From: Streptomyces sp. DG2A-72
Lineage (GTDB): Bacteria; Actinomycetota; Actinomycetes; Streptomycetales; Streptomycetaceae
DNA length: 64,000 bases
NCBI RefSeq assembly: GCF_030499575.1
Contig: NZ_JASTLC010000001.1
Location: 2,442,001-2,506,000 of the forward strand
Direction of reading: 5' to 3'
Below are positions 37,523 to 46,660 of this stretch, piece after piece. Position 1 is the first letter of the stretch; every line of letters begins with the position of its first letter. The notes below the pieces were generated by a model, which saw only the letters and a list, made by a program, of their open reading frames with translations, was not told the DNA's origin and ran no database searches. The translations under genes were made by a program, and so were the position numbers.

Positions 37523-38371
37523 ATGACTACATCAGTACTCGAAGCCCGCGGCGTCACCATGCGCTTCGGCGGCCTCACCGCCGTCCGCTCCGTCGACTTC
37601 ACCGTCAACACCGGCGAAATCGTCGGCCTCATCGGCCCCAACGGCGCCGGCAAGACAACCTTCTTCAACTGCCTGACCGGCCTGTACATCCCGACCGAGG
37701 GCACCGTCTCCTACAAGGGCACCGTCCTGCCGCCGAAGCCACACCTGGTGACACAGGCCGGCATCGCCCGCACCTTCCAGAACATCCGCCTCTTCGCCAA
37801 CATGACGGTCCTCGAGAACGTCCTCGTCGGCCGCCACACACGGACGAAAGAAGGCCTCTGGTCCGCGCTGCTTCGCGGCCCCGGCTTCAAAAAAGCGGAA
37901 AAAGCCAGCGAAGAACGCGCCATGGAACTCCTCGAGTTCATCGGCCTCGCCCACAAACGCGACCACCTCGCACGCAACCTCCCCTACGGCGAACAGCGCA
38001 AGCTCGAAATCGCACGAGCACTCGCGTCCGAACCGGGACTGCTGCTCCTCGACGAGCCGACCGCAGGCATGAACCCCCAGGAGACGCGAGCCACAGAGGA
38101 GTTGGTCTTCGCCATCCGCGACATGGGCATCGCCGTTCTCCTCATCGAGCACGACATGCGCTTCGTCTTCAACCTGTGCGACCGAGTCGCCGTCCTCGTC
38201 CAGGGCGAAAAACTCGTCGAAGGCACCTCCGAGGTCGTCCAGGCTGACGAGCGAGTCATCGCCGCCTACCTCGGCGAACCCTTCGAAGGCGCCCCCGGCG
38301 ACGCGGAAGCCGCCGAGGTCGCGGCCGCCGAAGCGCAGAGCAGCACCAGCACCAAGGGAGAAGCCCAGTGA
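37523..38371 (+). CDS. livG: Branched-chain amino acid ABC transporter ATPase LivG
   Basis: This 282-residue ATPase has Walker A GPNGAGKTT, a Q loop in ARTFQNIRLFANMTVLENV (typical LivG), the signature NLPYGEQRKLEIARALA and Walker B LLLLDEPTAGMNPQE, followed by the switch His in LIEHDM. The Ala/Glu/Ser tail after residue 255 is not part of the fold. The ATG at 37523 gives MTTSVLEARG. A GTG at 37514 overlapping livM is also possible. Confidence 0.95.
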   Translation: MTTSVLEARGVTMRFGGLTAVRSVDFTVNTGEIVGLIGPNGAGKTTFFNCLTGLYIPTEGTVSYKGTVLPPKPHLVTQAGIARTFQNIRLFANMTVLENVLVGRHTRTKEGLWSALLRGPGFKKAEKASEERAMELLEFIGLAHKRDHLARNLPYGEQRKLEIARALASEPGLLLLDEPTAGMNPQETRATEELVFAIRDMGIAVLLIEHDMRFVFNLCDRVAVLVQGEKLVEGTSEVVQADERVIAAYLGEPFEGAPGDAEAAEVAAAEAQSSTSTKGEAQ

Positions 38372-39084
38372 CCGCACTCCTCGAAGTCGAGGACCTCCGG
38401 GTCTCCTACGGCAAAATCGAAGCCGTCAAAGGCATCTCCTTCAGCGTCCAAGCCGGCGAAGTCGTCACCCTCATCGGCACCAACGGCGCCGGCAAGACGA
38501 CAACCCTGCGCACCCTCTCGGGCCTCCTGAAGCCGAGCAGCGGAAAGATCCTGTTCGACGGCAAACCCCTCACCGGCGTCGCCGCCCACAAGATCGTCTC
38601 CCTCGGCCTCGCCCACTCCCCCGAAGGCCGACGCATCTTCCCCCGCCTCACCATCTTCGAAAACCTCCAACTCGGCGCGTTCCTCAGGAACGACAAGGAG
38701 GGCATCGAAAAGGACATCCAGCGGGCCTACGACCTGTTCCCCATCCTCGGCGAACGCCGAAACCAGGCAGCAGGCACATTGTCCGGCGGCGAACAGCAAA
38801 TGCTCGCCATGGGCCGCGCCCTCATGTCCCAGCCCAAACTGCTCATGCTCGACGAACCCTCCATGGGCCTCTCACCGATCATGATGCAGAAGATCATGGC
38901 GACGATCGCCGAACTCAAGTCCCAGGGCACGACGATTCTGCTCGTCGAGCAGAACGCCCAGGCCGCGCTGTCCCTGGCCGACCACGGGCACGTCATGGAA
39001 GTCGGCAACATCGTGCTGTCGGGCAGCGGGCAGGACCTGCTGCACGACGAGTCGGTACGGAAGGCATACCTCGGCGAGGACTGA
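38368..39084 (+). CDS. livF: Branched-chain amino acid ABC transporter ATPase LivF
   Basis: This 238-residue second ATPase has Walker A GTNGAGKTT, the LivF-type segment LGLAHSPEGRRIFPRLTIFE, the signature LSGGEQQMLAMGRAL, Walker B LLMLDEPSMGLSP and an unusual switch LLVEQNAQAAL with Gln-Asn as in all LivF proteins. The GTG start overlaps the livG stop by four bases, so translation is coupled. It is last in the operon and followed by a hairpin shared with the convergent response regulator gene. Confidence 0.96.
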   Translation: MTALLEVEDLRVSYGKIEAVKGISFSVQAGEVVTLIGTNGAGKTTTLRTLSGLLKPSSGKILFDGKPLTGVAAHKIVSLGLAHSPEGRRIFPRLTIFENLQLGAFLRNDKEGIEKDIQRAYDLFPILGERRNQAAGTLSGGEQQMLAMGRALMSQPKLLMLDEPSMGLSPIMMQKIMATIAELKSQGTTILLVEQNAQAALSLADHGHVMEVGNIVLSGSGQDLLHDESVRKAYLGED

Positions 39085-39103
39085 AGTCCATTTGCCGGTA
39101 CGA

Positions 39104-39141
39104 CAAGGCCCGCGCCCCCAATCCTGGGAGCGCGGGCCTCG
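39104..39141. terminator. Bidirectional terminator livF / ANTAR regulator
   Basis: AGGCCCGCGC at 39106-39115 pairs with GCGCGGGCCT at 39130-39139 around a C-rich loop. It sits between two convergent stop codons and can serve both genes. Confidence 0.8.
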
Positions 39142-39158
39142 TGCATGCTCGCGGGGCG

Positions 39159-39824
39159 TCAGCCCTTGTTGTTGCTGTTGCCCTTCTTCTCCTCGGCGTC
39201 CTGAATGACCGCCTCGGCAACCTGCTGCATCGACATCCGACGGTCCATCGACGTCTTCTGAATCCACCGGAAGGCGGCCGGCTCGGTCAACCCGTACTCG
39301 GTCTGGAGGATCGACTTCGCCCGGTCGACGAGCTTCCGAGTCTCAAGCCGCAGAGAGAGATCCGCGACCTCCTTCTCCAGCTCCTTGAGTTCCGTGAACC
39401 GGGAGACGGCCATCTCGATCGCCGGAACGACGTCACTCTTACTGAACGGCTTCACGAGATAAGCCATCGCACCCGCATCGCGGGCACGCTCGACGAGGTC
39501 GCGCTGCGAGAAGGCGGTCAGCATGAGGACGGGGGCGATGCGCTCCTCGGCGATCTTCTCGGCAGCGGAGATGCCATCCAACTTCGGCATCTTCACATCG
39601 AGGATCACGAGGTCGGGCTTGTGCTCCCGGGCCAGCTCCACGGCCTCTTCCCCGTCACCGGCCTCACCGACGACGGAGTAGCCCTCCTCCTCCAGCATCT
39701 CTTTCAGATCGAGCCGGATCAGTGCCTCGTCCTCGGCAATGACGACACGGGTCGTCACCGGAGGCACGTGCGACTTGTCGTCGTCGGGCGCGTCTACGGG
39801 CTGGGGCGACTCGGGGGCGGTCAC
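39159..39824 (-). CDS. ANTAR-domain response regulator (PdtaR-like)
   Basis: This 221-residue protein has a receiver domain with the acidic pocket ED near residues 31-32, phospho-accepting Asp76 in LVILDVKMPKLDG and Lys in YLVKPFSKSD. A coiled linker leads to a C-terminal ANTAR RNA-binding domain (VDRAKSILQTEYGLTEPAAF, then MSMQQVAEAVI). ANTAR regulators bind dual hexaloop RNA hairpins to prevent termination. M. tuberculosis PdtaR (Rv1626) has this architecture. The start is a GTG at 39824 with GAGGAG before it. No cognate kinase is adjacent, and the target RNA is unknown. Confidence 0.93.
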   Translation of the reverse strand: MTAPESPQPVDAPDDDKSHVPPVTTRVVIAEDEALIRLDLKEMLEEEGYSVVGEAGDGEEAVELAREHKPDLVILDVKMPKLDGISAAEKIAEERIAPVLMLTAFSQRDLVERARDAGAMAYLVKPFSKSDVVPAIEMAVSRFTELKELEKEVADLSLRLETRKLVDRAKSILQTEYGLTEPAAFRWIQKTSMDRRMSMQQVAEAVIQDAEEKKGNSNNKG

Positions 39825-39854
39825 GGGGGCTCCTCGTTCGGGGCAGGGGTGCTG

Positions 39855-39885
39855 CTGACAAGAGACTACCTAGCTGCGGTAAGGT
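39855..39885 (+). promoter_or_regulatory. Possible tRNA promoter
   Basis: CTGACA at 39855 and TAAGGT at 39880 resemble -35 and -10 elements, with a rather long spacing of 19 bases. The site is 40 bp before the tRNA, which is reasonable for an HrdB-driven tRNA gene. Confidence 0.4.
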
Positions 39886-39924
39886 GGGTGCGCGGAGGGT
39901 CAAGGGAAACCTTGGATTCTGCGA

Positions 39925-39999
39925 GCCCCGGTAGCCCAATTGGCAGCAGGCAATGGATTCAAAACCCATACAGTGTCGGTTCGAGTCCGACCCGGGGCA
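39925..39999 (+). tRNA. tRNA-Leu (CAA anticodon), short variable loop
   Basis: The acceptor GCCCCGG pairs with CCGGGGC. The T arm is GTCGG-TTCGAGT-CCGAC. The anticodon loop TTCAAAA, closed by ATGGA/CCCAT with one A-C mismatch, reads CAA, which decodes UUG leucine. The variable region is only ACAGT (five bases), whereas leucine tRNAs normally have a long extra arm, and the D stem is just three pairs. The CCA end is not encoded. The identity is given by the anticodon, and the odd body makes real charging with leucine uncertain. Confidence 0.8.
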
Positions 40000-40105
40000 C
40001 TTTTCCTTCGGTTCCAAGGTCGGCACCTAGAAGCGGATGTCCACGTTCTCGTGAACATCCGCTTTTTGCTGCGTGTCGTAGCGATCACCCTCCCAGAGTG
40101 GCCGC

Positions 40106-40854
40106 ATGTACGACATCAGCACACGCAAGCGGGCGCTCAGGCTGGTTTCACATGGCCGCAGCCTGAACTCGGTGAGCCGAGAGACGGGCATCTCACGTGC
40201 CGCAATCCGCTCCTGGCAGGTCCGACTTGAACCCCTGCCACGCATGGCTGCTCCGCCTCCCGGGCCGCCGACCGACGAAGTCTCGTACTCCTACCTGCTG
40301 GGCCTCTATCTCGGCGACGGCTGTATCAGCGCGCCCACCCCCGCGGCACCGGCCACTACCTCCGTATCGCGTGCGCAGACGCATGGCCAGGGCTGATTGA
40401 CGCCTGTGAGGCCGCTATGCGTTCGGTCAACCCTGCGCTCAACGCATACCGAGTGCAGGCACAAGGCTACGTATCAGTGGTTGGCTACTACCCACATTGG
40501 CCCTGTCTCTTCCCTCAGCACAGCCCCGGCAAGAAGCACGAACGCAGGATCGCTCTAGAACCCTGGCAGCAGGCCATCGTCGAGGCTCACCCCTGGGAAT
40601 TCATCCGCGGCCTCATCCACTCGGACGGCTGCCGGATCACCAACTGGGCCACCCGTCTCGTAGGCGGCGAGCGGAAGCGCTACGAATACCCCCGGTACTT
40701 CTTCACCAACCTGTCGGGCGACATCATCGGGCTCTTCACTGCGGCACTGGACCGTGTCGGCGTCGAGTGGCGACAGGCCAACGCTCGCAACATCTCCATC
40801 GCCCGCAAAACCTCCGTAGCCCTAATGGACACCCACGTAGGCCCCAAGCACTGA
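40106..40854 (+). pseudogene. HTH plus LAGLIDADG-type protein, frameshifted
   Basis: The N-terminus MYDISTRKRALRLVSHGRSL with NSVSRETGISRAAIRSWQ is a homeodomain-like helix-turn-helix of the transposase/resolvase kind. It is followed by the first LAGLIDADG-like motif YLLGLYLGDGCIS. After one missing base in a C run near 40335 the protein continues in another frame as GTGHYLRIACADAWPGLIDA, HWPCLFPQHSPGKKHERRIA and the second motif FIRGLIHSDGCRI. The last residues are ALMDTHVGPKH. Both halves look well conserved, so the break is recent or a base-call error. The gene lies 107 bp after a tRNA. Confidence 0.75.
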
Positions 40855-40861
40855 ACCCCGC

Positions 40862-42292
40862 CTACTTGTCGTCCTCCCCGATGTGATGCACCCGGACGAG
40901 GTTCGTCGACCCCGAGACGCCGGGTGGCGAACCCGCCGTGATGACCACGATGTCGCCCTGCTGACAGCGGCCGTACTTCAAGAGCAGTTCGTCCACCTGG
41001 TCGACCATCGCGTCAGTGGAGTCGACGTGCGGACCGAGGAACGTCTCCACACCCCACGTCAAATTCAACTGCGACCGCGTGGCCGGCTCCGGCGTGAAGG
41101 CGAGGAGCGGAATCGGGGAGCGGTAGCGGGACAGGCGGCGGGCCGTGTCTCCCGACTGGGTGAAGGCGACCAGGAACTTCGCGCCCAAGAAGTCGCCCAT
41201 CTCCGCCGCCGCCCTCGCGACTGCCCCGCCCTGCGTACGGGGCTTGTTGCGTTCGGTCAGTGGCGGGAGGCCCTTCGCGAGGATGTCCTCCTCCGCCGCC
41301 TCGACGATCTTCGCCATCGTCTTGACGACTCCGATGGGGTACTTGCCGACGCTGGTCTCGCCGGACAGCATCACCGCGTCCGTGCCGTCGATGACCGCGT
41401 TGGCGACGTCGCTCGCCTCTGCCCTCGTGGGGCGGGAGTTGTCGATCATCGAGTCGAGCATCTGGGTCGCGACGATGACCGGCTTGGCGTTGCGCTTGGC
41501 GAGTTTGATCGCGCGCTTCTGGACGATGGGGACCTGTTCCAGCGGCATTTCGACGCCGAGGTCTCCGCGGGCGACCATGATGCCGTCGAACGCGGCGACG
41601 ATGTCGTCGATCGCGTCGACCGCTTGGGGCTTCTCGACCTTGGCGATCACCGGGAGGCGACGGCCTTCCTCGTCCATGATCCTGTGCACGTCGTCGATGT
41701 CGCGTCCGCTGCGGACGAAGGAGAGGGCGATGACGTCGCAGCCCATGCGCAGGGCCCAGCGGAGGTCTGCCTCGTCCTTGTCGGAGAGGGCGGGGACCGA
41801 CACCGCGACGCCGGGCAGGTTGAGGCCCTTGTTGTCGGAGATCATGCCGCCTTCGACGACCGCGGTGTGGACGCGGGGGCCGTCGACCTGGGTGACCTCC
41901 AGGCAGACCTTGCCGTCGTCGACGAGGATGCGTTCGCCGGCGGTGACGTCGGCGGCCAGGCCGGCGTACGTGGTTCCGCACTGCTCGCGGTTACCCTCTG
42001 CGCTCTCTTCGACGGTGATGGTGAAGGTGTCGCCGCGTTCAAGGAGTACGGGGCCTTCGGTGAAGCGGCCGAGTCGGATCTTCGGGCCTTGAAGGTCGGC
42101 GAGGATGCCGACGCTGCGGCCGGTCTCGTCGGAGGCCTTGCGGACGTGCTGGTAGCGCTCCTCGTGGTCGGCGTAGCTGCCGTGGCTGAGGTTGAATCGG
42201 GCGACGTCCATTCCGGCTTCGACCAGTGCCTTGATCTGGTCGTATGAGTCGGTGGCGGGGCCCAGGGTGCAGACGATCTTTGCTCGGCGCAT
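40862..42292 (-). CDS. pyk: Pyruvate kinase
   Basis: This 476-residue enzyme starts MRRAKIVCTLGPATDSYDQI, with the substrate-binding Arg in FNLSHGSYADHEERY. The active-site segment is VIAKVEKPQAVDAIDDIVAA followed by MVARGDLGVEMP, where Lys, Glu and Asp bind the metal and substrate. It converts phosphoenolpyruvate and ADP to pyruvate and ATP. The C-terminal domain includes LLAFTPEPATRSQLNLTWGV. Length and motifs are normal. It is monocistronic, with its 3' end eight bases from the end of the HTH/LAGLIDADG gene. Confidence 0.97.
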   Translation of the reverse strand: MRRAKIVCTLGPATDSYDQIKALVEAGMDVARFNLSHGSYADHEERYQHVRKASDETGRSVGILADLQGPKIRLGRFTEGPVLLERGDTFTITVEESAEGNREQCGTTYAGLAADVTAGERILVDDGKVCLEVTQVDGPRVHTAVVEGGMISDNKGLNLPGVAVSVPALSDKDEADLRWALRMGCDVIALSFVRSGRDIDDVHRIMDEEGRRLPVIAKVEKPQAVDAIDDIVAAFDGIMVARGDLGVEMPLEQVPIVQKRAIKLAKRNAKPVIVATQMLDSMIDNSRPTRAEASDVANAVIDGTDAVMLSGETSVGKYPIGVVKTMAKIVEAAEEDILAKGLPPLTERNKPRTQGGAVARAAAEMGDFLGAKFLVAFTQSGDTARRLSRYRSPIPLLAFTPEPATRSQLNLTWGVETFLGPHVDSTDAMVDQVDELLLKYGRCQQGDIVVITAGSPPGVSGSTNLVRVHHIGEDDK

Positions 42293-42431
42293 GTTTTGAG
42301 CCTAGGGCTTACCGGTGGGTAGAGAATTGGCCGCGCATGACTACTCAACAACCTTTGCGTGAAGGGTTATTGACAAGTGTTGAATTGTGCGGCGGGGTGC
42401 TCCGATGAGCATTCCACAGGCTGTCGCGTAT

Positions 42432-43142
42432 TCACAGGCGGGGCGGTGCCATCGTAAAGCGGGCGTTGACCTGGGCGTAGACGCGTTGGCGTTGGGGTTC
42501 GAGGTCGAGGGGGGCGGCGGCGTCTTCTGCGGCGAAGGCTGCGGAGCGCATGCGGGCGTTGCCGGCGACTGCATACGGTTCGTGGTTCTCGGCGCCGATG
42601 TCGGCGAGTTCTACCAGCGCGGCCAGTGACGTGCCGAGGGCTTCGGCGTACTCCCTCGCCCGCTGGACGGCTTCCTTGACGGCCTGCTGGCGGGCTTGGC
42701 GGTGGGCGGGTGAGTCGGGGCGGAGGGCCCATGCGGGGCCGTCGACGCGGGTGAGTTCTTGGTCGGCGAGGCGCGTGGTGAGTTCGCCGAGGGCGGTGAA
42801 GTCGGTGAGTTCGGCGGTGATGTGGACGCGGCCGTGGTAGGCGTGGATGCGTTCGCCGCGGCCTTTTTCCTTGAGTTCGGGGCTGATGGAGAAGGCGCCG
42901 GTTTCGAGGCGTTCGACTGCGTCGCCGTAGGTTTTGATGAGGTCGAGGGTGGTGGTGTTGCGGCGGGTGAGGTCGTCGAGGGCGGTGCGGCGGTCTTTGC
43001 CGCGGGTGGTGACGGTGACGACGATGCGGGCGATTTCGGGGTCGACTTCGAGGCGGGCTTCGCCGCGGACGGCGATGCGGGGGGCTTCGGGGGTGCCGTA
43101 GGGGACGGCGGGGTGGGGGTCGTTTGTGGGTGGTGTGGTCAT
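42432..43142 (-). CDS. SIMPL domain (DUF541) protein
   Basis: This 236-residue protein has the SIMPL/DUF541 pattern: PRIAVRGEARLEVDPEIARI, then ELKEKGRGERIHAYHGRVHI and QARQQAVKEAVQRAREYAEA. The family includes BP26-like proteins that form oligomeric channels or bind DNA/RNA. The job in Streptomyces is unknown. No signal peptide is visible, so it is probably cytoplasmic. The ATG at 43142 starts MTTPPTNDPH. Confidence 0.85.
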   Translation of the reverse strand: MTTPPTNDPHPAVPYGTPEAPRIAVRGEARLEVDPEIARIVVTVTTRGKDRRTALDDLTRRNTTTLDLIKTYGDAVERLETGAFSISPELKEKGRGERIHAYHGRVHITAELTDFTALGELTTRLADQELTRVDGPAWALRPDSPAHRQARQQAVKEAVQRAREYAEALGTSLAALVELADIGAENHEPYAVAGNARMRSAAFAAEDAAAPLDLEPQRQRVYAQVNARFTMAPPRL

Positions 43143-43321
43143 ACGCCCCACTCTGTCACGCCTTACTCGCTTACGGAGTGGGCGAGTTCGTGGGCTGGGT
43201 CATCAGATCGAAACCTGTAGGGCCTGTTGCTGCTGGGCATGTCCGGGTCAGAATCTACGCGCGTTGTGGGCCGTGTCAGGTCTACGCGCGTCATTGACCG
43301 TGGCCCGAGGAGTGTCCAGAG

Positions 43322-45136
43322 ATGCCGTTGAACCGTCGGAAGTTCCTGCAGAAGTCCGCCGTGACCGGGGCGGGGGTGGCGATCGCCGGTGCGGCGGCGG
43401 CTCCGGCGGCCGAGGCTGCGGAGGCTTCGGAGGCGAAGAAGGGGGCGAGGCCGGTGAAGCGGTACGCGTTCACGGTGATGGGCACGACGGATCTGCACGG
43501 GCACATCTTCAACTGGGACTATTTCAAGAACGCGGAGTACACGGACGCCAAGGGCAATGCGCAGGGTCTGGCGCGGATTTCGACGTTGGTGAATCAGGTC
43601 CGGGAGGAGAAGGGCCGCCGCAACACGCTGTTGTTGGATGCGGGTGACACGATCCAGGGCACTCCGCTGACGTATTACTTCGCGAAGGTGGACCCGATCA
43701 CCGCCGAGGGCGGGCCGGTCCATCCGATGGCGGCGGCGATGAACGCGATCGGGTATGACGCGGTGGCGCTGGGCAATCACGAGTTCAATTACGGCATCGA
43801 GACGCTGCGGAAGTTCGAGGAGCAGTGCGATTTCCCGCTGCTGGGTGCGAACGCGCTGGACGCGAAGACGCTCAGGCCCGCTTTCCCGCCGTATTTCATC
43901 AAGAAGTTCCGGGTGCCGGGCGCTCCGCCGGTGAAGGTGGCCGTGCTGGGGCTGACCAATCCGGGTATCGCGATCTGGGACAAGGCGTATGTCGAGGGCA
44001 AGCTGACGTTCCCGGGTCTGGAGGAGCAGGCGGCGAAGTGGGTGCCGAGGCTGCGGTCGATGGGCGCGGATGTGGTGGTGGTGTCGGCGCACTCGGGTTC
44101 GTCGGGTACGTCGTCGTACGGTGATCAGCTGCCGTACATCGAGAACTCGTCGGCGCTGGTGGCTCAGCAGGTGCCGGGGATCGACGCGATCCTGGTTGGT
44201 CATGCGCACACGGAGATCGCGGAGCTGCTGGTCACGAATGAGAAGACCGGCGGGACGGTCGTGTTGTCGGAGCCGTTGTGCTTTGCGGAGCGGTTGTCGC
44301 TGTTCGACTTCGAGTTGGTCTTCGAGAAGGGCCGCTGGAGGGTGGAGTCGGTGAAGGCGACGGTGCGCGATGCGAAGACGGTCGCCGATGACCCGAGGAT
44401 CACCAAGCTGCTGAAGGACGATCACGACATCGTGGTCGAGTACGTCAACCAGGTCGTCGGTACGGCCACGGCGACGTTGACGACGGTGGAGGCCCGGTAC
44501 AAGGACGCCCCGATCATCGATCTGATCACGAAGGTGCAGGAGGACGTGGTCAGGGCGGCGCTGGCGGGTTCGGAGTATGCGTCGCTGCCGGTGATCGCGC
44601 AGGCGTCGCCGTTCTCGCGGACGTCGGAGATTCCGGCGGGGGATGTGACGATCCGGGATCTGTCGAGTCTGTATGTGTACGACAACACGCTGGTCGCGAA
44701 GTTGATGACGGGTGCGCAGCTCAAGGCGTACCTGGAGTATTCGGCGGAGTATTTCGTGCAGACGGCGCCGGATGCCGCGGTCGACGTGGAGAAGCTGACG
44801 AACGCGGGTGGCCGTCCGGATTACAACTACGACTACGTGTCGGGGCTGTCGTACGAGATCGATATCGCGCAGGCGGCGGGTTCGCGGATCAAGAATCTGA
44901 CGTACGACGGTGCGGCGCTGGATGAGGCCCAGAAGTTCGTGTTCGCGGTGAACAACTACCGGGCGAATGGCGGGGGTGCGTTCCCGCATGTGGCGTCGGC
45001 GCAGGAGTTGTGGGCGGAGTCGACGGAGATCCGTACGCGGATCGCGGAGTGGGTGACGGCGAAGGGTGTGCTGGATCCGAAGGACTTCGCGTCGGTGGCC
45101 TGGAACTTGACGCGGGGCGGTACGCCCGTGTTCTAG
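43322..45136 (+). CDS. Tat-exported bifunctional metallophosphatase/5'-nucleotidase
   Basis: This 604-residue protein has a twin-arginine signal (NRRKFLQKSAVTGAG, residues 4-18) followed by an Ala-rich cleavage region. The calcineurin-like phosphoesterase domain has metal ligands in TTDLHGH, DAGDTIQGTP, GNHEFNYG and VGHAHTE. The C-terminal 5'-nucleotidase domain begins near residue 385 with the substrate stack region (SSLYVYDNTLVAKLMTGAQL, NNYRANGGGAFP). It hydrolyses nucleotides or related phosphoesters outside the cell, releasing phosphate and nucleosides. The ATG at 43322 follows GAGGAG. Confidence 0.95.
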   Translation: MPLNRRKFLQKSAVTGAGVAIAGAAAAPAAEAAEASEAKKGARPVKRYAFTVMGTTDLHGHIFNWDYFKNAEYTDAKGNAQGLARISTLVNQVREEKGRRNTLLLDAGDTIQGTPLTYYFAKVDPITAEGGPVHPMAAAMNAIGYDAVALGNHEFNYGIETLRKFEEQCDFPLLGANALDAKTLRPAFPPYFIKKFRVPGAPPVKVAVLGLTNPGIAIWDKAYVEGKLTFPGLEEQAAKWVPRLRSMGADVVVVSAHSGSSGTSSYGDQLPYIENSSALVAQQVPGIDAILVGHAHTEIAELLVTNEKTGGTVVLSEPLCFAERLSLFDFELVFEKGRWRVESVKATVRDAKTVADDPRITKLLKDDHDIVVEYVNQVVGTATATLTTVEARYKDAPIIDLITKVQEDVVRAALAGSEYASLPVIAQASPFSRTSEIPAGDVTIRDLSSLYVYDNTLVAKLMTGAQLKAYLEYSAEYFVQTAPDAAVDVEKLTNAGGRPDYNYDYVSGLSYEIDIAQAAGSRIKNLTYDGAALDEAQKFVFAVNNYRANGGGAFPHVASAQELWAESTEIRTRIAEWVTAKGVLDPKDFASVAWNLTRGGTPVF

Positions 45137-45184
45137 GCGCGGGAGTTCGGGGCAACGGCGTCGGGGCGTTCGCGCTCCGGCGCC

Positions 45185-45240
<56 letters not shown>

Positions 45241-45241
45241 G

Positions 45242-46660
45242 TCAGCGTCCGTCGAGGAGGGGGGTGAGGGGGCGGGGCTGGCGGGTGGGTGGGATGTGGG
45301 GTTGGGGTTCGAGGCCGAAGGTGGTGAAGGCGGTGCGGCGTGGGAGGGGGTAGGTCTCCTGGCCGGTGAGGGAGTTGAGGATGGTGGCGCTGCGCCAGGC
45401 GGCGAGGCCGAGGTCGGGGGTGCCTACGCCGTGGGTGTGGTGTTCGGCGTTCTGGACGTAGAGGTGGCAGCCGGAGGCGGTGACGGTGGGGTCGAGGACG
45501 AGGCGGAAGTGTTCGTCGATGCGGGGGCGTTCGCGGCTGTCGCGGCGCATGTAGGGGTCGAGGCCGGCGAGGAGGCGGTCGAGGGGGCGTTCGCGGTAGC
45601 CGGTGGCGAGGATGACGGCGTCGGTGGTGAGGCGGGAGCGGGTGTTCTGCTGGATGTGTTCGAGGTGGAGTTCGATTTTGGTGGTGGCGACGCGTCCTGC
45701 GGTGCGGATGCGGACGCCGGGGGTGAGGACGGCGTCGGGCCAGCCGCCGTGCAGGGTGCGGCGGTAGAGCTCGTCGTGGATGGCGGCGATGGTGTCGGTG
45801 TCGATGCCTTTGTGGAGCTGCCATTGGGAGGTGACGAGGCGGTCGCGGACAGGTTCGGCGAGGGCGTGGAAGTAGCGGGTGTAGTCGGGGGTGAAGTGTT
45901 CGAGGCCGAGCTTGGAGTACTCCATGGGTGCGAAGGCTTCGGTGCGGCCGAGCCAGTGGAGTTGTTCGCGGCCGGCGGGGCGGTGGCGGAGCAGGTCGAG
46001 GAAGATTTCGGCGCCGGACTGTCCTGAGCCGATGACGGTGACGTGTTCGGCGGCGAGCAGGGTGTCGCGGTGGTCGGTGTAGTCGGCGGCGTGGATGACG
46101 GGGACGGCGGGTGCGTCGACGAGGGGTTTGAGTGGTTCGGGGATGTGGGGTTCGGTGCCGATGCCGAGGACGATGTTGCGTGTGTAGGTGCGGCCGAGGG
46201 AGTCGGCTTGGCCGTCGGTGTCGAGCCTGGTGAAGTCGACTTCGAAGACGTCGCGTTCGGGGTTGAAGCGGACGGCGTCGACTTGGTGGCCGAAGTGGAG
46301 TGCGGGGAGGTTTTCGGCGACCCAGCGGCAGTAGGCGTCGTATTCGGCGCGCTGGATGTGGAAGCGCTCGGCGAAGTAGAAGGGGAAGAGCCTGTCGCGG
46401 GCCTTGAGGTAGTTGAGGAAGGTCCAGGGGCTGGCGGGGTCGGCGAGGGTCACCAGGTCGGCGAGGAAGGGGACTTGGATGGTGGCGCCGTCGATGAGCA
46501 GGCCGGGGTGCCAGGCGAAGGTGGGGCGCTGGTCGTAGAAGACGGTGTCGAGTTCGGCGAGGGGGTGGGTGAGGGCGGCGAGGGAGAGGTTGAAGGGGCC
46601 GATGCCGATGCCGACGAGGTCGCGGGGAGTGTCGGGCTCGTGGCGTGGGGGGTTGGTCAT
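45242..46660 (-). CDS. Lysine/ornithine N-hydroxylase family flavoprotein
   Basis: This 472-residue protein of the IucD/SidA/PvdA family begins DLVGIGIGPFNLSLAAL (FAD site) and has TFAWHPGLLIDGATIQVPFL, VTVIGSGQSGAEIFLDLLRH (NADPH site) and the C-terminal ILATGYRERPLD motif. Such enzymes hydroxylate the terminal amine of lysine, ornithine, cadaverine or putrescine to make hydroxamate precursors for siderophores. The ATG at 46660 overlaps the stop of the decarboxylase gene by four bases, so the two proteins are made together. That makes an N-hydroxydiamine (DesB-like reaction) the likely product. Confidence 0.93.
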   Translation of the reverse strand: MTNPPRHEPDTPRDLVGIGIGPFNLSLAALTHPLAELDTVFYDQRPTFAWHPGLLIDGATIQVPFLADLVTLADPASPWTFLNYLKARDRLFPFYFAERFHIQRAEYDAYCRWVAENLPALHFGHQVDAVRFNPERDVFEVDFTRLDTDGQADSLGRTYTRNIVLGIGTEPHIPEPLKPLVDAPAVPVIHAADYTDHRDTLLAAEHVTVIGSGQSGAEIFLDLLRHRPAGREQLHWLGRTEAFAPMEYSKLGLEHFTPDYTRYFHALAEPVRDRLVTSQWQLHKGIDTDTIAAIHDELYRRTLHGGWPDAVLTPGVRIRTAGRVATTKIELHLEHIQQNTRSRLTTDAVILATGYRERPLDRLLAGLDPYMRRDSRERPRIDEHFRLVLDPTVTASGCHLYVQNAEHHTHGVGTPDLGLAAWRSATILNSLTGQETYPLPRRTAFTTFGLEPQPHIPPTRQPRPLTPLLDGR

